A stretch of DNA of 64,000 nt from Bathynomus jamesi (GCA_023014485.1 JAJOZX010012024.1:1-64000), one strand, 5' to 3'; counted from the stretch's first letter, positions 41,020 to 53,667 are shown. The notes: a model not told the origin generated them from the letters alone. Numbers and translations: made by a program.

Positions 41020-43540
41020 TTACAAGTGTCCAACAGTATGGTAGTCAGGCAACATACTAGGGCTATATCTTCCTTGGTGCTGCTTTTCCATGGTTGATAT
41101 ATCCTGATGAAATCTTTCACCATGCTCATCACTGACAGCACCCAGCCAAGTGGGATTGCAGGAAATGCATTTTGAAGGACATGTTACACCCCATTGCTTG
41201 GTAAGCACTAAGCATTTGCTCCACCAGGGAAATGCAATTTTCTGATTTGACACTGCTGAGGAAATTCATAGTCACTTCTTTAAAAGCTTTCTATGCTGTT
41301 CTTTGAACCTCATTCAAAGACTCATCAAACGCTATCTATTAATGCTAGCAAGTGTGCAGTACTAAGGTTCACAGAGTCTTTAGATTGCAGGATTAGACAG
41401 ATCTTATCAATTTAATGAACCCCTATCAGTTCGTTGACTCTTATACAGATCTCAGTGTGATGGTGGATGTCTCTCTTAAGTTTCATCTGCACATAAGAAA
41501 TATTGTTAATAAGGCTGGTGGACTGGTTTCAAATTTTCTTAGATCAATAGTGTGCAGATTGCCTGATTTTATGACTCATCTCTACCAAACCCACATCAGG
41601 CCTCTTCTGGAGTTTTCATCCTCAGTTTGGGCAACTGGCGACTCAGGAGATCTCCATCTCCTGGAGTCTGTTCAGTGTAGGTGGATTCAATATTGAGGGA
41701 ATGGAGGGGTTAGATTATCCCAATAGACTCAGGAGACTTAACTGGTACTGTCAGGGGCAGATTATTGAGGGTGGATATGATTAGATGCTGGAGGCTCTTC
41801 CATGGGAAGTCTAGCTTGCATCCTAAGGACTTTTTTACATTGGCCCCTGGCTTCACCAGGGGCCACTGTTTCAAGGTGGCCCATGAGTATAGTGCTTTGG
41901 AGTGTAGAAGGCGATATTTTAGTGTCAGATGTGTCTCTGAATGGAATAGTTTGCCTGAATGAGTGGTGCAGAGTGGCAGTTTGGAGAGCTTCAAGAAAGG
42001 CCTGCATGACTGCTTAGGTTTTAAGTTGTATGCATTTAATTGAATGTACCCTCATTACATATGCATACAATATGATCTAGTTATATCTGTGTGTGCTAAG
42101 GTACATTTTCCAGTCCATAGCTTTGTTTGTAAATACTTAGTTTTAATGGGATTAACAGTGACTGGCATGCCTGTGGGTTTGGGTTCGGGTTCCTCTGCTT
42201 CCTCTGGGGCTTTTTGTACTCAGGCTAATGCTCCCTTGTCAGAGGAACCAACCAGGTGAGTCATCACTTCTCTGATCTCTGGTCCCACAAAAATGCCTTC
42301 TTTCATTTTCATCTTGCTGATTCTTAGGAACTTCTGTTTTAGATATAGAAATCCACATCCATCTCTATTTATGGCTTTCACAAAATTTTTCATCAAACCA
42401 AGTTTGATATGGAGAGGTGATAAGAAAACTTTTGCTGGACCTACTAGGGGTTGATGGGCAAAATTTTTCTGTCCTGGAACCAAATTTTGTCGAAATGGCC
42501 ACTCTTTCTATGTATAATGACTCACCTTAACTTGGCTGTCCTACTTGCAGAGGAAACAGGAGGACTGTGTGTATCCTAACTGTAAGCTGAGGAGAAGTGC
42601 AATCACTTTGAGATCACCACAGATATGCCAGGAGTGTTTATCATAGTTATTGCTTCAAAAGTAACTATATATTGTCATATGATTCTTTCATATGAACTTT
42701 ATGTGCAATTGGAACTGAAGGATAGACATTACCATTGTGCAATAGTACAACTTTCAAACTCAACTTTGATGAATTGAGAAAAAGCCTCCATTCCTTAGGA
42801 TTGTGCTCTTGATCAAGTGCCTCCATGAGAGCATTTGCATCATTCCATTACACTAAATCACTTTTCATAGAGAAAAATGATGTGAAGTGTGTCTGTTGCT
42901 TACAAAATGATGATATTTTTACAGTCTTTTGTCAGAGATATTAACTTTTTAATCTAGAACCTAAGAGCTCGGCCTGATTTTTAGATTGATTCAACTCTCT
43001 GACAAGATCATTTAATTCTGACTGAGAAATTAAATGAAGTTCATCCGATGAAGGTGGTTGAAATTGTGTATCTATGTCATCTTGTCTGTCCAAAGGTTCA
43101 TTATGAGATTCATCATCAGGTTCATCATCATCTAAAGTCCATGTCTTTGGTGGTTTTGGTACTGGCAAATCATCACAATGTGAAAGAGGTTGCATGGCTG
43201 ACAGTAAATTAGGATATTGAATTGCATGTTTAGATTTTGAGGAATGTCCACTTATCTTCATTAAACAGAAGTAGCAATCAGTCAAGTGGTCTCTCTGTTC
43301 ACTCCATATCATTGGGACTGCAAAAGGCATTGAAGAATGAGTACCTTTTAACCACCCTCAGAGATCCTGCACAAGAAAAACAACTATATGGGGAGCCCAG
43401 ATTTTGTCTTGATCTTCTACTTTGCAACCAAAATAAAGTTTATATGCCTTTTTAATTAAAGGAGTGAAACCATGCTTTTTTTTGAGATTTTGTTGTAAAT
43501 TTGCCACACCCAAAACAAAAACTGTCAGGGCTGTTTGCAC
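41020..43540 (-). pseudogene. CACTA/Chapaev-like transposase gene, degenerate
   Basis: Minus-strand order: LYFGCKVEDQDKIWAPH (43440), MPFAVPMIWSEQRDHLTDCY with FCLMKISGHS (43330), an acidic piece to 42941, EWRLF-like and HNGN-like scraps near 42780, LSPLHIKLGLMKNFVKAIN with KMKEGIFVGPEIREV (42220-42430). After a non-LTR insertion come MGCNMSFKMHFLQSHLAGC and EHGERFHQDISTMEKQHQGR (41130-41210). The last block equals the one in the CACTG-ended element at 6408-7436, which links the gene to those termini. I recall this as a common uncharacterised arthropod repeat protein. Confidence 0.7.
41330..42210 (+). pseudogene. Non-LTR retrotransposon ORF2 3' end
   Basis: SYTDLSVMVDVSLKFHLHIR, then THLYQTHIRPLLEFSSSVWA and DLHLLESVQCRWI. 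After frameshifts come GFTRGHCFKVAHEYSALECR and RCVSEWNSLPE. These are the post-RT blocks (DLG, HIRP.LEY.S.VW, WNSLP) of non-LTR elements. It is inserted within the minus-strand transposase remnant, which continues on both sides. Confidence 0.75.
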
Positions 43541-43886
43541 ACTTATGAGATGCTCACTTTTATATCACAAAAATGCTATTTTTCCACCAAACATACCAAA
43601 ACAAAATGAATAACTAAATGCACTTAATCAATAAACTGGTTGGTAGCAGTGCACAAGACTGACTGAGAGATTATCATGAATGCACAGTTCTAATGCGTGA
43701 CAAACAATGTGAATGTCCTGACAGATATGTACTTGTCTAATTTGATGAGAAGCAGCTGCTGCAGACTCAACTGACTTGTACTATTTTTCTACCAATCACC
43801 AATCAGTTTGCCACCATAGTCAGATTTGCTCCATCAGAAATGTCCAAGACAGAGACACAGTGATATATATATATATAATATATATA

Positions 43887-45627
43887 TGTTAACCCCTCCG
43901 TCTATGGCCTGGGTTGGTTCGAAGTTGATGGGGGTTCTAGTTAGGTGGCAGCAACGGATATGTGACTTGCAGTAGTTTTCTTCTATATTACTCTCTCAGT
44001 TCTTCTATAGTGGCTCGGAGGACTCTGGTAGACTTACTAAAAATTATGAAGATTCCGGACTCTTGTTATAGCGTATCTGGAAAGTTTAATGACTAAGTTC
44101 TTCTGAAGAGAGCAAGGCTCGAAGGATAAGATAAAGACTATCTTTTACTGTAATTTACTGCTAAAATGTACAGGTAGTGTTCAGCCTCTGAATTAGCTTC
44201 TGAATGACAATGGAAGATTTTTACTAGGGTTTATATATCCCAAAACTGCTATCATCATTATTATTAAATGCTAAAACGGCTGTATTATTTTTGCACAATA
44301 TTCAAAAATAAAGTAAATTTTTAGCTGTGGTAAGGCTTGAACAAGTAAACAAAATATTTGAAGACGAAACCATATTTTTATCTTAAACCGCGACTTTTCA
44401 GATCTGATGTTATCATGATCTGCCAAGTTAACTAAAAGTGGAAATTGGACTATGCATCTTTACACTAAAATATGCATATGAGTAAAATTTTAAGGTTTAA
44501 GATGTACAATTTAAATGCTTAGGCAAGACCTGATCTCATTTTTTATAACGAAAGAGAGTGTATACAAAATATGAACATTGCAAAGCTTAAGCAGGATTCC
44601 TTATTGAGCAAATCTAAAAAATGATTATGAGATTTTAAAAAACAACAGGTCACCAATTATTTGGCAAAGTAGAAAACAAATCAAAAATTTTATCGAAACT
44701 CGCGTTGGGCAATTTTGGTCCTTATGTAAAAATGAATACACACACGTACATACATAGAAGTATAGGCATTATATAAAGTTAAATATATAAGAATATACAG
44801 GATTATATAAATACATGAACCATATACATGAATTTTTAAAATGGATACTTTTTTCTAAAATGGATACAAGAACTATATAAATGAATATAAGAATTATAAT
44901 GTTATAATGTCTCAGACCAACAAAGATCCTAGGATCCACTCATGGCTGGTCTACCTAACTGTGTTCGTAATCGTGTATTGTGTATGTCCTCCGTGGTGGC
45001 GGAAGGGACCTACAATTTTACGTGGGTTCCGAACCACAAGAACATAAGAAATTTATGTAAAAACTGCTGGTAATTTGGCAATGACCAATTTTTACGAAAC
45101 TAAATAATTATCAATTTAAACTAATTAATTATCGATTTAAAACTAAAGATAGAATCTCTGGATCCAGAGGATCAAGTCATAATAGACTACTATTCACAAA
45201 TGTTACACTCTATATCTATTTATAACGGACATGCAAATATATCAGATCCAAAGAATCCAGTCAATTTCATTACGGTATCCATCAAGTCACGGTCCATATC
45301 GATTGCGGACCAAGTCAAAATTTACAACCATATACATTACAGTATATACACTTACGAGGAAAAGTGTAGGTGTGGCTGTAAAGACTGTACAGTAATGTAG
45401 AAATGTGTGTGCACCCATTATGGGTCTCCCATTTAAAGGTGTTTGTGGGGCAAGTGAAGATCATGAGTTTTCCAATACCTCACAGTACTATGGGGGGCAC
45501 CACTCGGCAGAGGAATCTCTTTAAATGGGGTGTGTAAGGACAGAGAGTATCCCCTAACCCAAGATGCTGCCTCCCTATTACATGAAGAATAAGATAGTAT
45601 AGGAATATGGGAATTATTTATGGTTCA

Positions 45628-45635
<8 letters not shown>
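43887..45635 (-). mobile_element. Solo LTR, interrupted
   Basis: TGTTAACCCCTCCGTC at the left and GGTTCATTTTTACA at the right match the 1054-bp LTR at 58896-59949 over its length, apart from a 680-bp insertion at 44897-45576. No internal region lies next to it, so it is a solo LTR formed by LTR-LTR recombination. It is flanked by TA and CA repeats that hide any target duplication. Confidence 0.82.
44897..45576 (-). mobile_element. Truncated 3' UTR copy of the CR1-like element, inverted
   Basis: This is the inverse of 50091-51005 (shared GCTGCCTCCCTAT, CCCCTAACCCAAGATGCTGC, CTCACAGTACTATGGGGGGC, GATCCTAGG). It is inserted in the solo LTR with ATTA on both sides (44893-44896, 45577-45580). It carries one copy of a segment of about 230 bp that is tandemly duplicated in the full-length element. 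A 5'-truncated retrotransposon copy explains it. Confidence 0.75.

Positions 45636-45671
<36 letters not shown>
45633..45671. repeat. CA microsatellite
   Basis: About 19 CA units between the solo LTR and the CR1-like element. Confidence 0.95.
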
Positions 45672-45672
<1 letters not shown>

Positions 45673-46274
45673 TCGTGATCAGTCTCTCCTTGTGAACAGA
45701 CGTGTTTTGTCGAGTGCTATCAATTGAATAAGTGGTTTTTGTTGAAGTGTTTTAAAAAAAAAAAGTGTTCCGTGCATTCTTAACTAAATTACTTCGTGCT
45801 ACTAATCATTCATTAACGAATATATTTCATTTATTGACTTTATTCAGTACTATATTATTTGATCAAACCAAGGCTACTGAATGTGGCTTGCCTTCTTTCG
45901 TTTTTAAATCAATCAGAAAACGTGCAGTCATAAGGTTCAAATTCCCTTGGTTTTTGTTGTTTTTCAAATCTATCAGAAACGTGGTTTTTTAAGGTTCAGA
46001 GTTCCTTCACACACTACCTGACCTCGAAAAGGGTCACCTACCGTGGGAAAAAAAGGATTAAGTCAGCAACCAGATAAGTTCCATTTAATACTTTTTCTTT
46101 AACATTTCTTTCGTCGGTAGCTTAATTCTATATTAATTTAGTAATAAATTTGTGTTACAAGATCCTGTTTCTGCGTTTCAAGAACGCGGTGGACCTACGT
46201 TCTAATTTATTAATTTCCAAACGCTCATTTTTTGTTTTTTGTTTTTGTTTTTTGTTATTCAACTAATTAAAAGC

Positions 46275-47299
46275 ATGGCACCCCTGTCAAGTACTTGCAG
46301 TCGCTGTGAAGGGAAATTTGCTGCTTACGCGTTTACAATGGCTAATAATAATGATCAGTTAGTTTGCAGGTGGTGCTCAAGCATGGAAGTGCTGAGGAAC
46401 GAATTAGACCGTGAGAGGCAGGCCAGGGTGAGACTTGAAGAAAGCGTGATGCTCCTGACGGCAAAATTAGAATCCCTTGAGACTCCAGTTACGACCCCTC
46501 CTGCCTCAGTTTCTATTAATAATATAATAGTACTAATAGCCCTCTCTCTTCCCCTAGTTTCCAACCCTTCGTTCGAGTGCGAAATGGAGCCCCATTGAGA
46601 AAAGCAAAGCCTTGTCTACCAGTTATAACAAGCAATAAGTTTTCTGTTTTAGGGTTCGAAGATACTGATGAACCGGAAATACGACTCGTTGGTGATTCCA
46701 TTGTTCGAGGGCAGCTCGAGGAATTCTGTGGGAGAAACCCTCGTCGTAGGTGCCATTACTGCTACCCTGGTGCAAGGGTGGAGGATATAACTAATAATGT
46801 TGACCATTTTACAGACAGTACCGCCGAGGACACAATGTATGTTATTCATGTCGGTACTAATAACGTTTTAAATTCTAGATCGGAAGAACTGCTGGCTAGG
46901 TACAGGGACTTATTAGAGCGATTAAAGGAGAAAACTAATAAGATTGTTTTAACAGGTATACTTCCTCGAATTATCCAACGAAGCGATTTCTACAGCAAGG
47001 CGACCTATATTAACAATAACCTAAAGTCTCTTTGCCAACAGGAAGGAGTGCATTTTGCTAATTTTTGGAACAGTTTCTACGGCAGGAGGGACTTGTTCCT
47101 CGAAGATGGACTTCATCTTAATGAAGTTGGAGCTGCGCGTTTAGGAAGACTATTTCATAATACTGTCTCTTCTTTTCAGGCTGCCGTAACCCGAATGTCC
47201 CAGTGTAAATTCCACAAATTTCCCCCGCGCTCGCGAAGGTGTCGAAATTACAAACAATTTGAAGGTTCTATCCTTAAATGCTCGTACCCTACAAAATAA
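46275..47299 (+). pseudogene. CR1-like ORF1: Cys finger, coiled coil and SGNH esterase
   Basis: ATG at 46275 (MAPLSSTCSRCEGKFAAY, then VCRWCSSMEVL) gives a CxxC...CxxC zinc site followed by a coiled coil (ELDRERQARVRLEESVMLLT). A frameshift near 46560 leads to the second part: EIRLVGDSIVRG (nucleophile Ser block), VIHVGTNNVLNS (GTNN block), NKIVLTGILPR and FLEDGLHLNEVG (Asp and His of the catalytic set). This is an SGNH/GDSL esterase, a known ORF1 component in some CR1-type elements, possibly acting on membranes or lipids. All esterase motifs are intact. The frame then overlaps the start of ORF2. Confidence 0.85.
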
Positions 47300-50033
47300 A
47301 ATAAACGAATTTTTTTCTTTAATTGCTTGTAAAGACTATGATTTAATTGCGATAAATGAATCGTGGCTTAGCACTGAAACACGTGACTTTGTAGGGGAGT
47401 ATCAAATTAAAGGTTATAGACTTTTTGTTAAAAACAGAATAGGTAGGCGAGGAGGCGGTGTTATGTTGTATATCAAAGATAATATTGCGAATGTTATAGA
47501 AGTAAAGCACTCAATTCCAGAACCGATAGATTCGACTATAGCAGAACTTAAATTAAACGATTTCAAACTTCTTGTTGCGGTTATATATAGGCCCCCAAAT
47601 CAAACAGATGCTACGGACGAAGCGTTATATCGTGAACTAAAGAGAATAATCGGTAGTGAGCAGGCTTTAGTTATGGGTGACTTTAATTGCGCCAATGTGA
47701 ATTACGATACAATGCAGGGAGACGCGGAAGGTAATCGTTTAGTTAATTTTCTCGAGGATAGTTTTCTTATTCAAAAGGTTGGGGAACCTACGAGGTTGGA
47801 CAGTATTTTAGATTTAGTAATAACTACGGATGATAGGCTAATTACCGATCTTCAAGTAATAGAACCGTTGAGCAATAGCGATCACAATATGGTAGAGTTT
47901 GTCCTCTCAGTAAGTCACTCGAAGCCAACTAACTCGACTAAAATTCCTAACTTCCAGCACGCAGACTTTAGTAAATTTCAAAATAAATTTTCACACGTCA
48001 ATTGGGAAAACGTAATGGGGAACTCCAACGCAAAACTAATGTGGGAATCGTTCGTAACGGTATTTAGGACTATAAATGAGGAATGTGTACAGTACAAAAT
48101 TAAGCGTGACAAGCCCTTGTGGTTTACTTGTAGAGTAGGAGACATTATAAAGAGTAGAGATAGGGCTTATAGGCTATATAAGTGCGATAAAGATAATCTG
48201 TTGTTACAAAACAACTACATATCTCTAAGGCGTGAAGCTAAAAGTGTAATAAAAAAGTCAAAACGCGAATTTGAAATCTCCATAGCTCGTGACGGTAAAG
48301 AAAACCCCAAGCGATTCTTTCAATACGTCAATAATAGAAATCCAGTAAAAAGTGTCTTAGGTCCATTAAAAAATGTAAATGGAGATCTAGTCTCTGAAAA
48401 CAAGGAAATGGCTACCTTGCTAAACGAATTTTTTTACGTCAGTTTTTACTATAGAAGATGTAACGAATATCCCTACGGTCATAGACATAATACCTTTTGA
48501 TAATGGTAATATTTTGGATAACATTGTCGTTAGTGAAGGGGAAGTAATGCGCTATATTGATAAAATGAAAACGCGTAAATCACCGGGTCCGGATTCCATA
48601 TATCCCATATAACTAAAAGAATTAAAAGATAGCATTGTTGTGCCGCTAACAAAGATTTTTAATGCTTCTATTTCTGAGGGGTGCGTACCAGATAATTTCA
48701 AGTTAGCAAACGTAACACCAATCTTTAAGAAAGGCGATAAAGGTGCGGCGGGAAATTATAGGCCAATCAGTTTAACGTCTGTTGTAGGTAAGCTTTTGGA
48801 ATCAATAATTAGGGATCGTATAGTCGAACACTTAGAATACCATAAACTTGTTAGAAATACGCAGCATGGATTTAGGAAACAAATCTTGCTTAACTAATCT
48901 TTTAGAATTTTTCCAAAGCGTGGTTGACGTTTACGATAGACATCGGGCGGTTGATGTAGTGTATTTAGATTTTCAAAAAGCATTTGACACCGTGCCGCAC
49001 AAAAGACTGATTGAAAAAACTAAGGCTCATGGAATCAGGGGTGTAGTAATAAATTGGCTAGAAGAATGGTTGCGAGGCAGGAAACAGAGGGTGGTCGTTG
49101 ATGGAGCGGAGTCGTGCTGGGCTAATGTAGCGAGTGGCGTTCCTCAGGGTTCTGTATTGGGCCCCTTGCTTTTTCTTATATATTAACGATTTAGATGTCG
49201 GCCGAGTCAGTACAGTTTCAAAGTTTGTGGATGACACGAAGCTGGGTGGTAGGGTGATTAATGACGAAGATAGAGGTAAAATTCAGGAAGATCTGAATAA
49301 AATCGTTGATTGGTCAGTCACATGGCAAATGAGATTTAACGTGGATAAGTGCAAAATTATGCATATAGGTTCGCGTAACGGTAATTTTGCGTTTAGTATG
49401 TCAGGGAAAGATTTAACAAGCGTAGAGCAGGAAAAAGATTTAGGAGTTATAGTCACTGGTGATTTAAAAGTAGCGAAACAAAGTACAGCGGCGGTCAATA
49501 AGGCGAACAAAGTGTTAGGTTTTATAGCTCGAAATTTTGAGTACAAATCGCGCGATATTATAGTTCCTCTTTATAAATCATTAGTTAGACCACATTTGGA
49601 GTACACGGTCCAATTTTGGAATCCGCATATGCGCAAAGATATAGACAGAATCGAAAGAGTTCAAAGACGAGCAACTAAGATGATTCCGTCTCTTAGGTCA
49701 AAGTCGTACGAGGATAGGCTTAAAGAGTTAAAATTGACTACACTCGAGACTAGGAGGTTAAGGGGTGATCTAATCCAGGTTTTCAAAATTATGAATGGGT
49801 TTGATAACGTAGATAGAGATAGCTTTTTCGAAATATCTCAATATAATAGGACTAGAAATAACGGGTGTAAGTTGACAAGTAGAAGGTTCGAGACAGCAGT
49901 TGCGAAAAACTTTTTTACGCATAGAATAGTAAATAGCTGGAATAGTTTGCCAGTAGAAGTAATTAGTAGCACGTGTATAAACATGTTTAAGAATCGATTG
50001 GACGCGCATGTTGATAGAAAGGGTATAGTTTAA
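47259..50033 (+). pseudogene. CR1-like ORF2: APE endonuclease and reverse transcriptase
   Basis: Overlaps ORF1 by 41 bases in another frame. The endonuclease has VLSLNARTLQNKINEFF, LIAINESWLS (Glu), ALVMGDFNCANVNYD and LSNSDHNMVEF (SDH). RT: TRKSPGPDSI, NVTPIFKKGDK...YRPISL, YLDFQKAFDTVPHKRL (motif A), SGVPQGSVLGPLLF (motif B) and VSKFVDDTKLGG (FVDD box), then YKSLVRPHLEY, RRLRGDLIQVFKIMNG and VNSWNSLPVEV, ending at about 50033. Breaks: a T-run frameshift near 48440, a TAG near 48611, shifts near 48890 and 49180. Motif C has Val in place of the common Ala. Confidence 0.92.
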
Positions 50034-51012
50034 GGTAGTAAAATTAAGGCTTTGTGGGGATAGATCCCATAGCTCAACACAAGTGTTGTGGGATATAGGG
50101 AGGCAGCATCTTGGGTTAGGGGATACTCTCTGTCCTTACACACCCCATTTAAAGAGATTCCTCTGCCGAGCGGTGCCCCCCATAGTACTGTGAGGTATTG
50201 AAAAACTCATGATCTTCACTTGCCCCACAAACACCTTTAAATGGGAGACCCATAATCGGTGCACACACATTTCTACATTACTGTACAGTCTTTACAGCCA
50301 CACCTACACTTTTCCTCGTATGTGTATATATTGTAATGTATATGGTTGTAAATTTGACTTGGTCCGCAATCGATATGAACCGTGACTTGATGGATACCGT
50401 AATGAAATTGACTGGATTCTTGGATCTGATATATTTGCATGTCCGTTATATAATAGATATAGAGTGTAACATATTTGTGGATAGTAGTCTATTATGACTT
50501 GATCCTCTGGGTCGAGAGATTCTATCTTTAGTTTTAAATCGATAATTAATTATTTTTAAATTGATAATGTATATGGTTGTAAATTTTGACTTGGTCCGCA
50601 ATCGATATGGACTGTGACTTGATGGATACCGTAATGAAATTGACTGGATTCTTTGGATCTGATATATTTGCATGTCCATTATAAATAGATATAGAATGTA
50701 ACATATTTGTGGATAGTAGTCTATTTGACTTGCTCCTCTGGACCGAGAGATTCTATCTTTAGTTTTAAACCGATAATTAATTATTTTTAAATTGATAATT
50801 ATTTAGTTTCGTAAAAATTGGTCATTGCCAATTTACCGGCAGTTTTTAAATAAGTTTCTTAAGTTCTTGTGGTTCGGAACCCACGTAAAATTGTAGGTCC
50901 CCTCCGCCACCACGGAGGACATACACAATACACGATTACGAACACAGTTAGGTAGACCAGCCATGAGTGGATCCTAGGGTCTTTGTTGGTCTAAAACATT
51001 ATAACATTATTA
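50034..51012 (+). other. CR1-like 3' UTR with 230-bp tandem duplication
   Basis: A hairpin (CAACACAAGTGTTG) lies at about 50078-50091. A block GTATATGGTTGTAAATTT...AAATTGATAAT at about 50337-50568 is repeated at about 50569-50800. The truncated copy at 44897-45576 has only one. Ends in short ATTATAAC-type repeats. Confidence 0.8.
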
Positions 51013-51025
51013 TATATATATATAT

Positions 51026-53652
51026 TAGGGTGTCCCAGCCTCACATGTGGAAATAAAAATTTGCAAGAGTCAAATCGCACACCCCTTTAATTAATTACAC
51101 TTGAAGAAAGGAAAAAATGGGCGAAATTTCATTGGCCTATTAGGAGGGGAAGGGTCCCCTCATTGACCTTGTTTATTCGACCCTATATGAACAAACGTAA
51201 ATGCTCAGCATTAATCATTCTAGAATGGAAGAATGAAATGTAACTTCTTTCTAATGACTAAATTAAAGGAAATGGAAATTCTTCCTAGTGGCACATTTCA
51301 TTTCAGGGGACAGAGGATCTTTTTGTCTGCTGAGGTAAACTGCTGGCGGTGGTATTCGACGACTTGGTACACGAGCTGCCATTCCTCCTCGTTTTTTGTC
51401 AGGCCCTCGTTGAAATCTTCCGCCAATTTCACCGCCCGTTCTGCCGCGTCGTTCACAGACTTCAACGATGGTGCACATCCTTCGAGATCTTTGGGGGTTT
51501 TTGGAACCGGCAGCTTCAGGCAATGAAAAAGGTTTTGAGTCCTTTTCGTGACCAGCCAACGCAGATCTTTTGGGTTTTCGGTCTTCTTGTGCAGGTTTTG
51601 GAGCATGGCCATCTTCTCTGCATCGGTGGTTTTGGAGGAGAACATAGCGAGTCCGGCTAAATCTTCGCTTAGGTACCGGAGGTGGCCCCGGAATTTCGTC
51701 AATGCGGCGGTACCTACATCATGATCCACCGCCTTGTACCGCTCTAGGTCCTCCAACAGCTCCAGGTCATTGACAGGCGCATCTGCCGTCAATGGAGCCT
51801 CGAACCACCTCTGGAGGTAGATGGTGATGGCAAAGACGTTTATCCTGCGTAGTGACCGGACCTCGTGAGCGGTCAGGTGGAATTGGCTTCAGAAGATGAA
51901 CATCTTAAGACAGTAAATGCCTTTGGCCATCCACCTGGCCCGGTGGTATGCTCCAGGACGATTGTACCGGAGATCTCGTTTGCCATGACCATCGAGGATC
52001 AGGAACTCCTGGTAATCATCTCTTGGGTGGCCAACTTCAAGCTGGTCTTCAATGAAGTGGACAATCTGCTCTTTTTTCAACGCCACCCATTCCGAAAGGA
52101 TGTCGCTTGGGCCATCGCTGTTGAACAGAGAAGCCTGCTTCTGGTCGATGAACTCCCATTGGGGTTTGAAGCGAGCGAACAGCGCAATTTCGGGGCCAGA
52201 AGACCTGAAGAACAGGTCAAAGACTGAGGTGATTACCAATTCCATCATGTGGTGTCTGCAAGCCAGGAAAAGAACGCGGCGGTCCATTTGGTCCTGGATA
52301 ATTGTACAAGCGCCGCTGTAAATACCGGTATTCACCGCTGTTGTGTCAAAGCAGAGACCGGCAATCCATGGTTGAACTTGCGGCCAATCGTCCAGCACCT
52401 TCAGAACAGCTCCAGCCATCCGCTGTCCCATGCTGTCAGGGATTTTTGGGATCGCCAACAACTTCTCAAGATTCTTCCCGCTGACCAGCACTGGTATGCG
52501 ATCCAATTTCCCTCCATCCGAATCAGGGAGGAGTTTGCCATCAAAGTGGACGACAAGCGGGCGGCGTATCAGGATTGAACTCAGTCTTGATTCCGGCTGC
52601 CAAGTTCTTCCTGGACTTCTGCCATGAATGGTGAAGACTTGATTTGGACAAGGTGACCGAGGATAACTCAACTCCCGCGGCAGCGAGTGCTGGAGCCACA
52701 ATGTGCATCGCTTGGCGTACTGAGGTTCCAGTTCGATCCAGGGCTGCAGCAAAATTGGGATATTGGATGATCCTCCTTGCCGACACTTGGCTGTCCTTGG
52801 GAGCGGATCGAGGAGCCGAAGGACCAGGAGAGGAATATTGGACATCATCATTGGATGCTTCGGCCATGGACTCCAAAGAAGAAGAAGACCCACTTTTCAC
52901 CGTTCCTTTTGCTTGCAGTGAGTCCATCTCTTCGCGACTTTTCTTCTTCCTCTTCTCTTCAGCTGCTCGGCGTTTCTCCCGCTCCGCTGCCCTGCAAGCA
53001 AACTCCAGGTCCTCTCCTCCGATGTACATCTTCTGCATGGTTCGCTGGTCATTCAGAAAGTCTCGATCTTTGGGGACTTTGATGAGTTTCATGGCATTGG
53101 CATGAGCTGTTTCGAACAGTGTATTCAGGTTGGCTTGGAATCCCTTTTCCCACTCCAGTTGCTTCTCTCCCCCACGGTTTCGGTTTCTGGCAACCTTCTC
53201 ATAGTCCGTGGAGAGGGCCTTGATCCTCTCGACGCACTTGGGCTTGTGGGAGGTCGGAATAGATGCCCGAGCCCACACCGCCATAACCTCATCAGCTACC
53301 ACATTGGCAGCTTCCGCTGTGGACGTTTTTTTCTTCCGAGTGAAGAACAACAGACGTCGAAGAACATCTCCCACTGTCGGGAGTTGACAGCATTTCCAGG
53401 GGTTCATTTCGCAACACCCCCACCAACCACACAGTCTCCTGCTTTCTTGTATCCATAACCTGAAAAGAAATATGCTACAATTAGTATAAGGTAGAGAGTA
53501 GCTGTTCAGCAATAGCAACACATGGTTTGAGGGGACCCTTAAAATTAAAGAACACGAATGAAATTCATATTGCTGGCATGTTTTCACGAGTGGAAGAAAT
53601 TAGGGGGGTGTGCATGACAAACTTCAGGAACAAAAAAAATTGGGACACACTA
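51026..53652 (-). mobile_element. TAGGG-type DNA transposon, copy 3 (GC-rich, divergent)
   Basis: The ends are TAGGGTGTCCCA and, inverted, TAGTGTGTCCCA. ATATATAT lies on both sides (51018-51025, 53653-53660), compatible with an 8-bp duplication but inside TA repeats and so not decisive. The transposase fills most of it. Base composition is clearly higher in GC (about half in lines I sampled) than the AT-rich surroundings. Confidence 0.75.
51298..53407 (-). pseudogene. Transposase of TAGGG-type copy 3, frameshifted
   Basis: Probable ATG at 53407 (MNPWKCCQLPTVGDVLRRLL). It has KVPKDRDFLNDQRTMQKMYI (the same FL.DQR block as copies 1 and 2), a Glu/Lys-rich coiled region and LDRTGTSVRQAMHIVA. After a frameshift near 52580: LVVHFDGKLLPD (first Asp), GLCFDTTAVNTGIY (second Asp), LFLACRHHMMELVI (Cys/His patch) and YHRARWMAKGIYCLKM. 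After another near 51890: a domain with SVNDAAERAVKLAEDF (probable Glu), ending at 51298. The order equals that of copies 1 and 2 although overall identity looks low. Function by analogy: cut-and-paste transposase. Confidence 0.75.
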
Positions 53653-53667
53653 ATATATATATATATA

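Larger units (their letters stand above)
45672..51012 (+). mobile_element. CR1/L2-like non-LTR retrotransposon, nearly complete
   Basis: 5' UTR (45672-46274), ORF1 with zinc and SGNH-esterase parts, ORF2 with endonuclease and RT, about 0.97-kb 3' UTR, ending ACATTATAACATTAT. About 5.3 kb. Only a few frameshifts and one or two stops. A truncated inverted copy of its 3' UTR lies at 44897-45576. Confidence 0.88.

Noticed and set aside
44897..51012. A single large DNA transposon with long inverted ends
   Set aside because: The left arm lies inside an LTR with its own ATTA flanks, and the right arm is the 3' UTR of a retrotransposon; a truncated inverted copy explains it better.
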